Source: Delphinus delphis (lineage: Eukaryota > Chordata > Mammalia > Artiodactyla > Delphinidae). Taken from it: DNA of 64,000 bases. How positions within the stretch are numbered: the stretch's first letter is position 1; each line of letters starts with the position of its first letter. A model generated the notes under the pieces. That model was given only the letters and a program-made list of their open reading frames with translations, was not told the DNA's origin and ran no database searches. The stretch lies in the NCBI RefSeq assembly GCF_949987515.2, contig NC_082684.1, positions 155,458,856-155,522,855 on the forward strand. Reading direction: 5' to 3'. Positions 33,521-43,714 of the stretch are shown here, piece by piece. The position numbers and the translations under genes were made by a program.

Positions 33521-36440
33521 TAACAAGAAGTTCCGATCTGGCTGGGAGTCATAAATATGAGCATTTCTTGTCACCTAGATGTTCAACAAGCAATGTCAAA
33601 TGAGTTATATTCTTCCTAGGTATTGACTGCATTCTGAAAATCATTCAATTGATAACAATTAGCAGTTTTAGATGAGTGGATGAGTACCATGAAGTGGGGA
33701 CTGAAGCTAATTAATGAGGAATTCTGGGAACTCGTGTTCTTCCTTTCCTGTTGGATGGTTAGACATTAAACCTTGGGGCTGTCAATTGAGTAACACCTTT
33801 GCATCAGTATTAAATTCACACACAAAGAAAATTAATTACAGGAAAGCTGTCTCAAACCCACTTTGTCAACTCCCTCGACAGGAAATTCTCACTTAGGCAG
33901 GAAAAGTCAAGTACCGCTGTCTTAAAATATCCTTGTTTTTATAAGCCTACTTTTTTTTTTTTTTCTACTTCTGAAGGAGAGATGATGGTGTAGAGAGGCT
34001 TTTATTTTTTTGGATTAAAGAGAGACAAACACATCTGTCTGAAAGACTAAGGTTTAGTGAAACAACAAACCAGATCTTTAACTAATTCGCATTAGACTGT
34101 CATCAAGTTGTATCCCCGCTAAAGCAAATTGTAAGAACTGGAAATGCTCTGTTCAGCACTGAATTCATACGCGTACGCATGATCGCTGGGCCCTGGGAAG
34201 AGTCACGTGTTTCTTATTTTAGAAAATGCCTAGCAAAGCAGCACCTACATCCCAGCTAAGAATGGGGAAAATGTAATAATTAGCTGAAGTCACCCAGGCT
34301 CATCTAATTTTCAGTGGGAAGCTTCCATTATAACATAATTCCACTTAACTCTTCCTTTTCACATAAATATGTTGAGACATTTTATTTTAAAATTCTAATT
34401 ACTCGAAAAAAGTTCCTTAGTTTGAGTAAATTATGGATTATGAGGTTTAAATTAAAATATGCTGAAATTGGGCGCTTTGATAACTGTGAAAAGGGTATCT
34501 ATGGTAGTAATTTGCAAGTCTCTTCTTAGGATCCTCATCATTGTCTGGGAGTAATGCCCTCAGGAACCTCTGTGATGACTCAGTAATGTTTTCTGTATTA
34601 CACAGCTTACCCAGCTTTCCAAGGAGGGCATTCTGTTGTTCCTCACAGATTCCTGGGAGTAAAGGCATGGCTCTGGGTTCTTTATGTGTCTGAGTGAAAA
34701 GGGTAAGTCATTATACATTTACACTCACATTTCACAAACCCACCACCCACTCAGAATTTTATCTGAGATACAGTTGGAAAGATACCTTATTGGAAAGTCT
34801 CCATGCATACTTAGGCCTTAGCAGAATAAAAGTGTCAATGCGCGGACTTGACAGAGCATAAACCACATGTTTGTTTATATCTGAAGCTGCTTCGGGTAGC
34901 AAATGTTGGTTTTGACCTGAGATTACTAATGTGAAGCCAATGGATCACACTGAGTTTTCAACTGTTCATCCGCCCCAAAACCCATTTAGATTTTGGAAGC
35001 AGCTCTTGCTTAAATGGACATTACATCTAATAACTATGTTGATAGGGGAAGACTAGTAAGATTATAATAAATGAAGGAGGCCAGATGTATATATATATTT
35101 TTTTGTAAGTTAAATTTTAAGGTTATATGTGACTTCATGTTAACACACAAAAAATAACAGAAGATGTACAACTCATAAAACAATTGATTTACTTGCTAGT
35201 TTTGCAAATAAATAATATAGCTACATATGTATATAGATATAAAGTTAAAAATTGAAAACTGTTCAAAGAAGGTATTTTTCATATACTAATCTTCTGCTGA
35301 TAAAATATTATCCATTTGGAAAAATAATTAACACATTTTCTTTTACCATTCAGCAATAATTTACTTCACCAAACATTCAGTGAGATTTGAATCTATGTGA
35401 GTATGATGAATGGGATATAAAACTGAGTATTGAGGAGGGCCAGGCAGTATGAAGGAAGGTAATTAGTCAGGAGGGTTTTTAAAGGGTATGAGGAGTTCCA
35501 TTTTCTAGAACATGTCTCACTGATGTGTAGAAAAAATACCTTCCAACATAGTACATATAAAAATGAAAGATAAAATATATGAAACATCTCTTTTCACAGC
35601 ATGAATGAAGAATAAGGAAGTAAGAGAAATAATCAGAGATAAGAAAAGAGAGTAGTTCTGCAGAGGTAAGGTAGTATGGGGGTTGGTTTTGGCTTTGAAA
35701 GATTTGCCAATTTCTGGTGGGCTAGGGGCTGAATTTTGATGGGTCATGTGTGTGGAGAATAGGAGAGAAAATCTGTGTCCCAGCAATGTGAGAGTTCAAA
35801 TCAGAGACTCCTCCACTACGTAAAAACCTGCAACATGTGAGAAGCTCATAGGATGAAAAATTCATTTTTCTAAAGAAAAATGCACCCATTAAAGAAGAGC
35901 TACATGTGTCAACTGCTGCCCTGACAAAAGTAGAAAAAAATCCTCCCTGAAATGTGCTAATTATAAGCCCATACTTATAGCTGTGGATGGAATTCACAGT
36001 ATTTCCATGACTCACAAAATATCAGGGGGAAAATTTAATTTAGTCATGCCAGGTTGAAAACATTCCGAAAGGCCTAGGAGAAGTAAACACAAAGGCTTTC
36101 CAGTGAAATATACTTTAAACTAGGATTCAAATGATTGAATACTTCTACTGATAAAGTTTCAAGGAAATTAGCTCCCATTGGAAAATTATGAAAATAAGAT
36201 TTATGAATGTCCATAGGAACAATCTCAGCTATCAGATCTGCAACGATTTCATATATTGAAATGATAACATGTATGTAAATATTGTTTAGTTTATTAAAGA
36301 AATAGAAGAAAGGTTTGAAAACAAAACATCATAAACAAGAGACCTAAACATTTTTTCCAAACACGTTTCCAAACATATTTGAAAAGTATGAAATTGAACA
36401 TATGGATATGAAAAATACAGTAAATAAAAAATTTTAAATT
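33521..36440. other. Mostly unique DNA with a candidate exon
   Basis: No clear interspersed repeat. Around 34606-34702 there are splice-site-like signals on both strands, and a CpG-containing alternating stretch ATACGCGTACGCATG lies near 34168-34181. A 73-codon reverse frame at 34447-34668 is open but unrecognised. Confidence 0.4.
34606..34702 (+). other. Candidate non-coding exon (splice-site-like flanks)
   Basis: On the + strand the acceptor-like TTTTCTGTATTACACAG ends at 34605, and a strong donor-like AAAAGG|GTAAGTC follows 34702. A second acceptor-like TGTTGTTCCTCACAG ends at 34648. On the - strand CCCTTTTCACTCAG precedes 34689 and GCTGG|GTAAGC follows 34611. Frames within are short. This is motif reading only, and such coincidences occur in unique DNA. 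Confidence 0.2.
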
Positions 36441-36740
36441 GATGAGTGCATTTTTGTTTCCGAGAACATGGCAGACTAGGCTGTTTGGACAAACCCTGTC
36501 ATTGAAAATAATTTTAAATGATAGATAAAAATACTTTTAAACTATTAAAATCCATAGAGCAAGAAATTACCAGGTGAAAATATAGGGGAACCTAGAGAGG
36601 TAAACAGAGCCCTCAAGCTGCCTCACTCCTTAAATCATTTGATCATCTTGGAAAAGATGGACTTCATTTCATATAAACCTTATAGATGATGAATGAATAA
36701 GTTAAAGCCCAGAACTAGTAAGAGATTCTTGTCATATTAA
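36440..36740 (+). mobile_element. Old L1 remnant, possibly 5' region
   Basis: 'gagaacatggcagactaggctgtttggacaaaccctgtcattgaaaataatttt' recalls the beginning of old L1M elements. Low similarity; ends unknown. Confidence 0.35.
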
Positions 36741-36750
36741 GCTGGAACCT

Positions 36751-36940
36751 TTTTTTTTTTTTAATTTTTAATTTAATTTTATTTTTTGTTTCTGCTTTAT
36801 AACAAAGTGAATCAGTTATACATATACATATGTTCCCATATCTCTTCCCTCTGGCATCTCCCTCCCTCCCACCGTCCCTATCCCACCCCTCCAGGTGGTC
36901 ACAAAGCACTGAGCTGATCTCCCTGTGCTATGCGGCTGCT
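36751..36940 (-). mobile_element. 5'-truncated L1 3' UTR, reverse orientation
   Basis: T-run tail, then 'ataacaaagtgaatcagttatacatatacatatgttccc', the C-rich block at 36860-36892, and 'cctgtgctatgcggctgct', the exact reverse of 'agcagccgcatagcacagg' at 39327 in the forward copy. A short AACCTT duplication (36746-36751 and 36941-36946) flanks it. Confidence 0.88.
36860..36892 (-). other. G-quadruplex-forming motif of the L1 3' UTR (on - strand)
   Basis: The + strand reads CCTCCCTCCCACCGTCCC...; the - strand carries four G3+ runs with short loops. Same position within L1 as 39377-39402. Confidence 0.7.
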
Positions 36941-36954
36941 AACCTTTAAGAGAC

Positions 36955-37400
36955 TAAGGAAGAAGATGTTTTTCTTAGATAATGGCTAAGAATTTTCTAT
37001 AAATAATGAGAGGAACAAGTCAGTTTAAAGAAGTCAATAAATCCCAATACACACATGCACACCTATATACATGCAAGCATAGTTACATGAATAAAAATAA
37101 ATACATGATAAAATCATAATATTAAGTAAATAAAAGAAATTCTCACCTGGACATAGCATTGTGAAACTGCATCCAGGAGTGAGGGTAGGAAAGGGATTAC
37201 CTTCAAAGAATGACAAAGGACAGCTTACTTCTCACGGAAACAATAAAGCCAAAAGATAGTAGAATCATATCCTCAAAGTCCTGAAAGAAAACAAATTTAG
37301 CTTAGATTTCTATACCTAGCTAAACTATCTTTCAAGAATAAGAGTGAAATAAATGCAAGAGGGAAAGTAGAAGCTGCCAGCCCTCTTGAAACCTAGACTT
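36955..37400 (+). mobile_element. Old L1 ORF1 3' fragment
   Basis: 'gacagcttacttctcacggaaacaataaagcc...cctcaaagtcctgaaagaaaacaaatttagcttagatttctatacctagctaaactatctttcaagaataagagtg' follows the ORF1 C-terminal coding region of old L1, with frame breaks. Confidence 0.65.
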
Positions 37401-37615
37401 GGGACTGGCACAGTATTATTTCTGCTGCATGCTGTTGACCAAAGCACATCACATGGCCAGCCCAGATACTACAGAGGGAAAATACCCATCTCTTGATGAC
37501 TGCAGCAGTATTTGAAAGCAGATAAGGACAACATTGGTGGTGGCCATCTTCAGAGACTATCATCCACAATACAAAGAACTCCTCAGGATCAGTATGACAT
37601 TGAGAAGTAACATAA
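37401..37615. other. Old repeat of unassigned family
   Basis: 'ctgctgcatgctgttgaccaaagcacatcacatggccagcccagatac' is a phrase I recognise from an old mammalian interspersed repeat but cannot name. Confidence 0.3.
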
Positions 37616-37619
37616 GAAA

Positions 37620-38029
37620 AAGATGAGCAAAAAATTTAAAAAATTATACCCGAGTCAAATATCACTTAATAGTAGAGTGGCTAAATATATTGTTTATGTT
37701 CTATGAGTGAAATACTATAGAGTAGTAAGAATAAATATACTAAAGCTATACTCAACAGCATGAATACATTTAAAATACAATGTTGAGCAAAAGAAGCCAG
37801 ATATAAAAGAATGCACACTGTTATCTGCCATTTATATGGAGTTCAAAAACAACCTAATTAAACAATATATTATTTGTTTATAAAAATGCTTAAACTATAA
37901 AAAAAAATCCAAGAGAATGACTAAATCAAATTCAGAAGAGTGCAGGAGAGGGGGGTTGGGGGGTGAACTTCAATTCCTTACTTTGTGTTGTGGGAATGTA
38001 AATGTTTATTTCATATTATCATTATTCAA
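37620..38029 (+). mobile_element. Old L1M 3' UTR fragment
   Basis: 'gttgagcaaaagaagccagatataaaagaatgcacactgttatctgccatttatatggagttcaaaaacaacc' and the G-rich 'ggaggggggttggggggtgaac' follow the 3' UTR of old L1M elements in sense orientation. Confidence 0.6.
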
Positions 38030-38571
38030 AATTGCATATATATACAGGTTTTTGTATGAACACAAGTTTTCATTTCTCTGGGATAAATGCCCAGGAGTAC
38101 AATTGCTGGGTTGTATGGTAGTTGAATGTTTGGTTTTCAAGAAAATAATAAACAGGGATTTCTCTGGTGGCACAGTGGTTAAGAATCTGCCTGCCAATGC
38201 AGGGGGACACAGGTTCGAGCCCTGGGCTGGGAAGATCCCACATGCCGCAGAACAACTAAGCCGGTGAGCCACAACTACTGAGCCTGCGCGTCTAGAGCCC
38301 GTGCTCCGCAACAGGAGAAACCACTGCAATGAAAAGCCCGCACAGCAAAACGAAGAGTAGTCCCTGCTTGCTGCAACTAGAAAAAGCCCACGCACAGCAA
38401 ATGAAGACCCAATGCAGCCAAAAATAAAAAAATAAATTAAGAAAAAAGAAACGAATAAACAGTTTTCCAGAATAGCTAGATCATTTTAAAATCCCACCAG
38501 CAATGTATATGTGATACAGCTTTTTCATATTCTTTCCAGCATTTGGTTTGTGACTATTATTTTATTTTAGT
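38030..38571 (-). mobile_element. Old L1M ORF2 segment, inverted part of a 5'-inverted insertion
   Basis: 'tttgtatgaacacaagttttcatttctctgggataaatgcccaggagtacaattgctgggttgtatggtag' and, beyond the SINE, 'ttttccagaatagctagatcattttaaaatcccaccagcaatg' are antisense L1 ORF2. At about 38572 the sequence switches to sense ORF2, the signature of twin priming. Split by a CHR-1 SINE. Confidence 0.7.
38156..38453 (+). mobile_element. CHR-1 type SINE (long, older form)
   Basis: The head TTCTCTGGTGGCACAGTGG resembles the CHR-2 head, but the body continues past the CHR-2 end with 'caaaacgaagagtagtccctgcttgctgcaactagaaaaagcccacgcacagcaaatgaagacccaatgcagcc' and an A-rich tail. Target-site duplication AATAAACAG at 38147-38155 and 38454-38462. 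More substitutions than the CHR-2 copies, consistent with greater age. Confidence 0.88.
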
Positions 38572-38776
38572 AACACAAATGTTCATAGTAGCTTTTATGT
38601 AATATAAACTAGGAGGGGGGAACCCAGATATTCTTTAATGGTTGAATGGTTAAACATGGTGTGGTATATTCATATTATGGAATACAACTCCACAACAACA
38701 AAAAACTATTGACACACACAGCTATTTGGATGAATCTCAAAAGAATATATGTTGCACTAAAAAATGCCAATCCCCA

Positions 38777-39160
38777 TGTAAATTGATACAGCCACTATGC
38801 AGAACAGTATGGAGGTTCCTTATAAAACTAAAAATAGAACTACCATATGATCCAGCAATCCCACTACTGGGCATATACCCTGAGAAAACCATAATTCAAA
38901 AAGCGTCTTGTACCACAATGTTCATTGCAGCTCTATTTACAATAGTCAGGACATGGAAGCAACCTAAGTGCCCATCGACAGATGAACGGATAAAGAAGAT
39001 GTGGCACATATATACAATGGAATATTACTCAGCCATAAAAAGAAACGAAATTGAGTTATTTGTAGTGAGGTGGATGGACCTAGAGTCTGTCATACAGAGC
39101 GAAGTAAGTCACAAAGAGAAAGACAAGTACCGTATGCTAACACATATTTATGGAATCTAA
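38777..39160 (+). pseudogene. L1 ORF2p C-terminal fragment
   Basis: An open frame of 128 codons from the insertion breakpoint to TAA, part of a longer chance-extended frame opening at 38726. It contains the signatures [47 protein letters not shown] and MWHIYTMEYYSAIKRNEIEL, the C-terminal segment downstream of the reverse transcriptase domain in L1 ORF2p. The endonuclease and reverse transcriptase domains are absent through 5' truncation, so no activity is possible. The intact frame shows that the insertion is fairly young. No promoter is present. Confidence 0.93.
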
Positions 39161-39376
39161 AAAAAAAAAAGGTTCTGAAGAACCTAGGGGCAGGACAGGA
39201 ATAAAGATGCAGACATAGAGAATGGAGTTGAGGACATGGGGAGGGGGAAGGGTAAGCTGGGACAAAGTGAGAGAGTGGCATGGACATATATACACTACCA
39301 AATGTGAAACAGATAGCTAGCAGGAAGCAGCCGCATAGCACAGGGAGATCGGCTGGGTGCTTTATGACCCCCTAGA

Positions 39377-39402
39377 GGGGTGGGATAGGGAGGGTGGGAG
39401 GG
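39377..39402 (+). other. G-quadruplex-forming motif in L1 3' UTR
   Basis: GGGGTGGGATAGGGAGGGTGGG followed by AGGG: six G3+ runs with 1-3 nt loops. G-rich 3' UTR tracts are a known feature of mammalian L1. Confidence 0.85.
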
Positions 39403-40094
39403 AGACACAAGAGGGAGGAGATATGCAGATATATGTGTATGTATAGCTGATTCACTTTGTTATACAGCAGAAACTAACACACCATTGTAAAGCAATTATA
39501 CTCCAATAAAGATGTTAAAAAAAAAAAGCCAATCCCCAAAGCCTACATACTGTATGGTTTCATTTATATCACATTATTGAAATGATAAAACTATAGAAAT
39601 GGAGAGCAGATTAGTAGTTGTCAGGGGTTAACAATGCGAAGGAGAGAAAGGAGGACAGGACGGTCATAGGGTGTCTATCAAAGCACAACATGAGATATCT
39701 TTGTGGTATGGATGTGTCGCATCTTTCACATGTTCATGTCAATATCCTAGTTGTGATCTTGTACCACAGTTTTGTAAGATGTTACCATTGGGGGGTGGGG
39801 CTGGGTAAAGGGTATTGGGATCACTACATTATTCCTTATAGTTGAATGTGAATTATCCCCAAATTAAATGTTAATTTTAAAATGCATATATGTTTTATGT
39901 ATGATATTGTATATATCATATACTTCATAGCAAAGGAAAAAGATAAAAGTATGATACCACCATGTTTTGGCTGGACATGGAAAATAAAGACACTTAACAC
40001 AGTTCTGGTGAGAGCAGAGGTAAGTATCATCACATTTCAGAACAATTTGTCAATATTTAGTACAGTTGACCATCCAAATTAACTCTGACTCTAA

Positions 40095-40450
40095 AATTTA
40101 GCAGAAAATCTCTCAGGTGCAAAAGGGGACATGTGCAATGGTGTTTTTTGCAGCATGGTTTATAAAACTAAGATCCTAATAAGAAGGGAAATTAATTTTA
40201 AAAATTGACAGTCACACAATTGAGTATCATCATTAAAATTATTAAACTAGAGTTAATACCTCAAAATAGATAAACCTGGGGAAACAAAATTTAAGTAGTA
40301 CAAAATTTCAGAATATAGAGAGTCTGATCTCAATTAAGTAATTTTTAAAACATACAAAACTGTTCTATATAATGCTTATAGATAGGTATGAATTAAACAT
40401 ATAAAAGAATACACATCAACTTTATAATAATGGTTAGTTCCTAGAAAACC
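40095..40450 (+). mobile_element. Old L1 3' fragment
   Basis: 'cagcatggtttataaaactaagatcc', 'gagtatcatcattaaaattattaaac' and 'tacacatcaactttataataatggttagttcc' follow in loose order the C-terminal ORF2/3' UTR region of old L1M4-like elements. Strongly diverged. Confidence 0.45.
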
Positions 40451-40669
40451 CCTGTCTCAGAGACTTCAAATTACATTCTCCAGGTTACACAAAATTTTTG
40501 TTTCAATGTCAGTGATCTTTAAACTAGAATAGCTGTAAAATCAGGGGCTGAGGTATCAAGAGGATATAGATAAATGAAGAGTTGGGAAGTAGTGTTTATA
40601 GGATGTGGGAGATATTCCAGAAAGGGAAGCAAAGATGCATACTACAGAAGTTACTATAATTTTGTACAC

Positions 40670-40855
40670 TGTTTTATTCCTTCCAAAGCACTTTAACATA
40701 TATTATTTAATATGTGTAAAGACGGTCGGGCAGGAAGTATTTTTCTCATGTTACCATTAGGAATCTGAGGACCCCAAAGTTAAATGAGTTATCGAAGGTA
40801 ACACAACTAGCTACTGATATAGTTCAGAATAGAATACCTTTCAGTCTCAGAACTG
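40670..40855 (-). mobile_element. MIR SINE, reverse orientation
   Basis: 'ccaaagcactttaacatatattatttaatatgtgtaaagacggtc', 'gaatctgaggaccccaaagttaaatgagttatcgaaggtaacacaactagctactgatatagttcagaatagaa' matches the reverse MIR consensus in order. Confidence 0.65.
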
Positions 40856-41404
40856 CAGTGTTTTTCATTGGATGACCTTCTCTCCCCTACTCTGTTGACC
40901 CACCTTCCAACTCAGAATATCACATACATTTTTATCTAACACAGTTTATTTTTATGTTCAGGAAAACTCTGAATAGAAAGAAAATAGGGTCATGCATTCC
41001 AATGATATCAGACGGGAGCGAAGGAAGTTCATAAATGAAGCTGACAGTAAATCTTCAGCAGTATAGAAGTTTGGGAGTGAGTAAAACACCTTCCTTTACT
41101 GGGATGATGATACCTGTTAAGAATGCTGCCGAGTGGCATGGACAACGTCGTGGCACACCTACAAAGTGCCAGATAAAAAAGCAGGAGTCATTTGATCTTC
41201 AGTATATTCCAGGGAAAAGCCCACGCTACACACCCTTGCTTGAAGCTTAGGTGTCCTGAGAAAACAAACCTGTCTTAAAATGCAACCCCTGTCAATCTCT
41301 CGTCCAGAAATGAAGCACTTGGCCTCATGCAATTGAAGTCGTATAATTACGTTCATTGTGATTTAATAAATATACAGTATATGTGTTATCTGGCTTCACA
41401 ATTT

Positions 41405-41560
41405 GATCTTCTTGGGTCTCTACTAATTCATCTGTAAAATGGGAACAGCAAAATATTTACCTTGTAGAGCTTCTGCAAAAATCTAAGAACATAATGCAGG
41501 TAGCAAATAGCAAGGTGCCCGGCACACAGAAAGCGTCAGAAAATCATTAGCTTTTCATTC
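41405..41560 (+). mobile_element. MIR SINE 3' part
   Basis: 'tctctactaattcatctgtaaaatgggaacagcaaaatatttaccttgtagagcttctgcaaaaatctaag...gcaaggtgcccggcacacagaaagcgtcagaaaa' matches the second half of MIR (catctgtaaaatggggataa...acctacctcatagggtt...gtgcctggcacatagtaagcgctca). Confidence 0.8.
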
Positions 41561-42226
41561 ATCTTTTCATGCAAACGTGTTACTATGAGCCCATTTTTAT
41601 GCAGGCACCCACTCACTTCATTAAAAGTGTCTCCCTTCTCTCCTTCCTCTCTCATTCATCGGATACTCATTCAACATTAAGCCATAGAGAGACCCTACCT
41701 GGTTATGTGAATGAGCTCCACTGAGCGCAAGAATAATGTCAGTCTTAACCAAGACTTTAAAACATCAGTTAATGTTGAAAACAGTATTTAGGAAGCACTT
41801 AATCACTGCTTTAGTTCCTCCCACCATCTGAAGACATGTTTTATGATCAGGTGAAGAGAGGGGTGTGAACTAGCGGCAGCCGTATAGCTTTGAAGCTCAA
41901 TACTTTAAGACTCAGTCTTATTCCCACAATACCTGACCACACCCTTACACCCTAACAGTACCGCACCTTTCTTTTCCACGTGGAAAATTTCCATTATGAA
42001 ATGTCCCCACTGCTTAAACTGAAGGGCTTTCTTCTTGAGAAACTCACATATTTAATTGCATCTCGTGCTCCACCAATTTTGAGAAGATGATCTAGATGCT
42101 TTTCCTTTTTCCTTTGGTTTCTCCTCATCATCTAGTCATTTTAGTGCTTCTCCAAACAGTTCACTGTGGTTAAGAAAGCTAGATAAGAGTATTTAAAGAA
42201 TGAAGAGTATTGCTGTTTGAAGAAAA

Positions 42227-42230
<4 letters not shown>

Positions 42231-42261
<31 letters not shown>
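42231..42261. repeat. (TA)n microsatellite
   Basis: 31 bp of uninterrupted alternating T and A; able to extrude as a cruciform and likely polymorphic. Confidence 0.95.
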
Positions 42262-42264
<3 letters not shown>

Positions 42265-42429
42265 TATCTATTAACCATGCTTGACCACTCTAGCTATGGA
42301 TCAGAGCGTTCTCTAAAAATCTGAAAGACCCACTGACCAGCTTGTGCTTCAGATACGCTCTTTTAAAATTAGGGTTAACTATTCTTTCAGTAAAGGCCAC
42401 TCACTTATTCAAGAGTGACTGTCTGACTG

Positions 42430-43110
42430 GCAGATTAAAGATGGCCATCAATTCTTTGATATTCCTCCCATCAAGAGCTGAGTTTAACTCCCCTCCCCCT
42501 GAATCTGTGATACCTGTTGTGATTCTCTTGTAATCAATAGAGTGGGGTGGAAGTGATGCTGTGTGTCTTCAGGCTAAGTCAGAAGATATCAGATGGCTTC
42601 TGCTATGACCCCTTAGGCTATTCCCTCTCAGAAACTGGTTGCCAAGCATCGAGAAGCCCAAGCCATGGAGAGGTCACATGTGAACTCGGGTTCGCAGCTC
42701 CAGGTGAGCTCCTAGTCAGCAACTAGCAACAGGAGCATCGGCTGCCAGCCAGGGGAGTACAGTTGACCTTTGAACAACAGGCATTGAACTGCGTGCATCC
42801 ACTTATACACAGATTTTTTTCAATAGTTAATACTAGAGTACTACACGATCTGTGGTTGGCTGAGTCCACGGATGCAGAGCCGTGGATATGGAGGAACCAT
42901 ACATAGGAAGGGCCAACTGTAAACTATATGTGGATTTTCAACTGTGCAAAGGGTCAGTGCTCCTAACTGCCCACCCCCTTGTTCAAGGGACAACTGTATT
43001 CCATTTTGGCCATTTGGTCCAACTGAGCCTTCAGATTACAACAGCCCCAGTGGACATCTGCCATCTGCCTGAGAGACACTAAGCAATAACCACCCACTAA
43101 ATTATGAGCA
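42430..43110 (+). mobile_element. MaLR-type LTR (MLT1-like), split by MER8
   Basis: 'cccctgaatctgtgatacctgttgtgattctcttgtaatcaatagagtggggtggaagtgatgctg', and beyond the insertion 'cagattacaacagccccagtggacatctgcc...gagagacactaagcaataaccaccc...ttatgagcaaataaaatg', follow MLT1-like LTR 3' halves (tgactacagccccagc...gagagacc...gaaccacccagc...). A solitary old endogenous retrovirus-like LTR with no internal genes. Confidence 0.5.
42760..42996 (+). mobile_element. MER8 (TcMar-Tigger MITE), complete
   Basis: 237 bp, bounded by TA on both sides (42758-42759 and 42997-42998) and by inverted termini CAGTTGACCTTTGAACAAC and GTTCAAGGGACAACTG. Internal blocks 'catccacttatacacagatttttttcaatag', 'cacgatctgtggttggctgagtccacgg' and 'gtggatatggaggaaccatac' match MER8. 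Mobilised in trans by a Tigger transposase; it has no coding capacity of its own. Confidence 0.9.
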
Positions 43111-43124
43111 AATAAAATGTATTC

Positions 43125-43480
43125 TTTTAAAACACTTAAATAATTTTATTGAGGTACAATATTATGTCATATTCATCCATATAAAATATACCACACAACA
43201 CATTTTAGTAAATTTATAGAGTTGTGCAACCACCACCACAAACCTATCTCAGAACATTTCCATCTCCTCAGAAGGATCCCTGATGTCATTTGCAGTAAAA
43301 CCCTGCTCCCACCCTCAGCCAAAGGCAAAAAGTAATCTGCTTTCTGTCCCTATAGGTTTGCATTTTCTGTACATTTCATATTAATGAAATCATACAATAT
43401 GTAGTCTTTTGCCTATGGCTTATTTCACTTAGAATAATGTTTTTGAGCTTTACCTATTTTGTAGCAGGTAATACTGGATC
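43125..43480 (-). mobile_element. Old L1M 3' UTR, reverse orientation
   Basis: 'ataattttattgaggtacaat', 'tttatagagttgtgcaaccaccaccacaaacctatctcagaacatttccatc', 'ctttctgtccctataggtttgcattttctgtacatttcatattaatgaaatcatacaatatgtagtcttttgcc' matches antisense L1M 3' region. Confidence 0.75.
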
Positions 43481-43489
43481 TATGCTTTT

Positions 43490-43713
43490 TTAAACATAAG
43501 GCTTTTGGAGCCAAAACTGAGGTTGCCAAAGAATGAATTCTCCCTCAAAACTATTACAGAAATTCTGCCTGAGCTTCCAGCCCGCCGACCTGCCCTACAT
43601 ATTTTCACTTGCCAATTGTCTCAGCCCGTTCCTTAAAATAAATCTGTGTGTGTGTGTGTGTGTGTGTGTCCTATTGGTTTTATTTCTCTAGAGAATCCTG
43701 ACTGATAGAACTA
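43490..43713 (+). mobile_element. MaLR-type LTR 3' fragment with GT microsatellite
   Basis: 'ccaattgtctcagcccgttccttaaaataaatctgtgtg...cctattggttttatttctctagagaatcctgactgatagaa' matches the usual end of MLT1-like LTRs (attccttataataaatctc...tcctattggttctgtttctctggagaaccctgactaatac). No viral genes. Confidence 0.6.
43645..43669. repeat. (TG)n microsatellite
   Basis: 25 bp of pure TG expanded at the poly(A)-signal-proximal simple repeat of the LTR. Confidence 0.95.
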
Positions 43714-43714
43714 T

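Larger units (their letters stand above)
38777..39527 (+). mobile_element. 5'-truncated young L1 (ORF2 C-terminus plus 3' UTR)
   Basis: Insertion of about 750 bp bounded by an 11-bp duplication GCCAATCCCCA at 38766-38776 and 39528-39538. Starts within ORF2, then has the full 3' UTR with a G-rich block (39377-39402), the terminal 'actaacacaccattgtaaagcaattatactcc', the polyadenylation signal AATAAA at 39505-39510 and an A-tail. Sits inside an older L1M, so it is younger than its host. Confidence 0.95.
38572..39880 (+). mobile_element. Old L1M 3' end (sense part), host of a younger L1
   Basis: 'caaatgttcatagtagcttttatg', 'ttctttaatggttgaatggttaaac', 'tatattcatattatggaatacaactcc' and 'tgaatctcaaaag' are sense L1M ORF2. 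After the inserted element the copy resumes with 'caaagcctacatactgtatggtttcatttatatcacattattgaaatgataaaactatagaaatggagagcagattagtagttg', the L1M 3' UTR. Confidence 0.8.

Noticed and set aside
34447..34668. 73-codon reverse frame (MPLLPGICEEQQNALLGKLG...)
   Set aside because: The composition looks protein-like but I recognise no family, and the splice-like donor within it would break the frame. Kept only as part of the candidate-exon finding.
38006..38395. 129-codon reverse frame
   Set aside because: Runs across the CHR-1 SINE and old L1; composite shadow.
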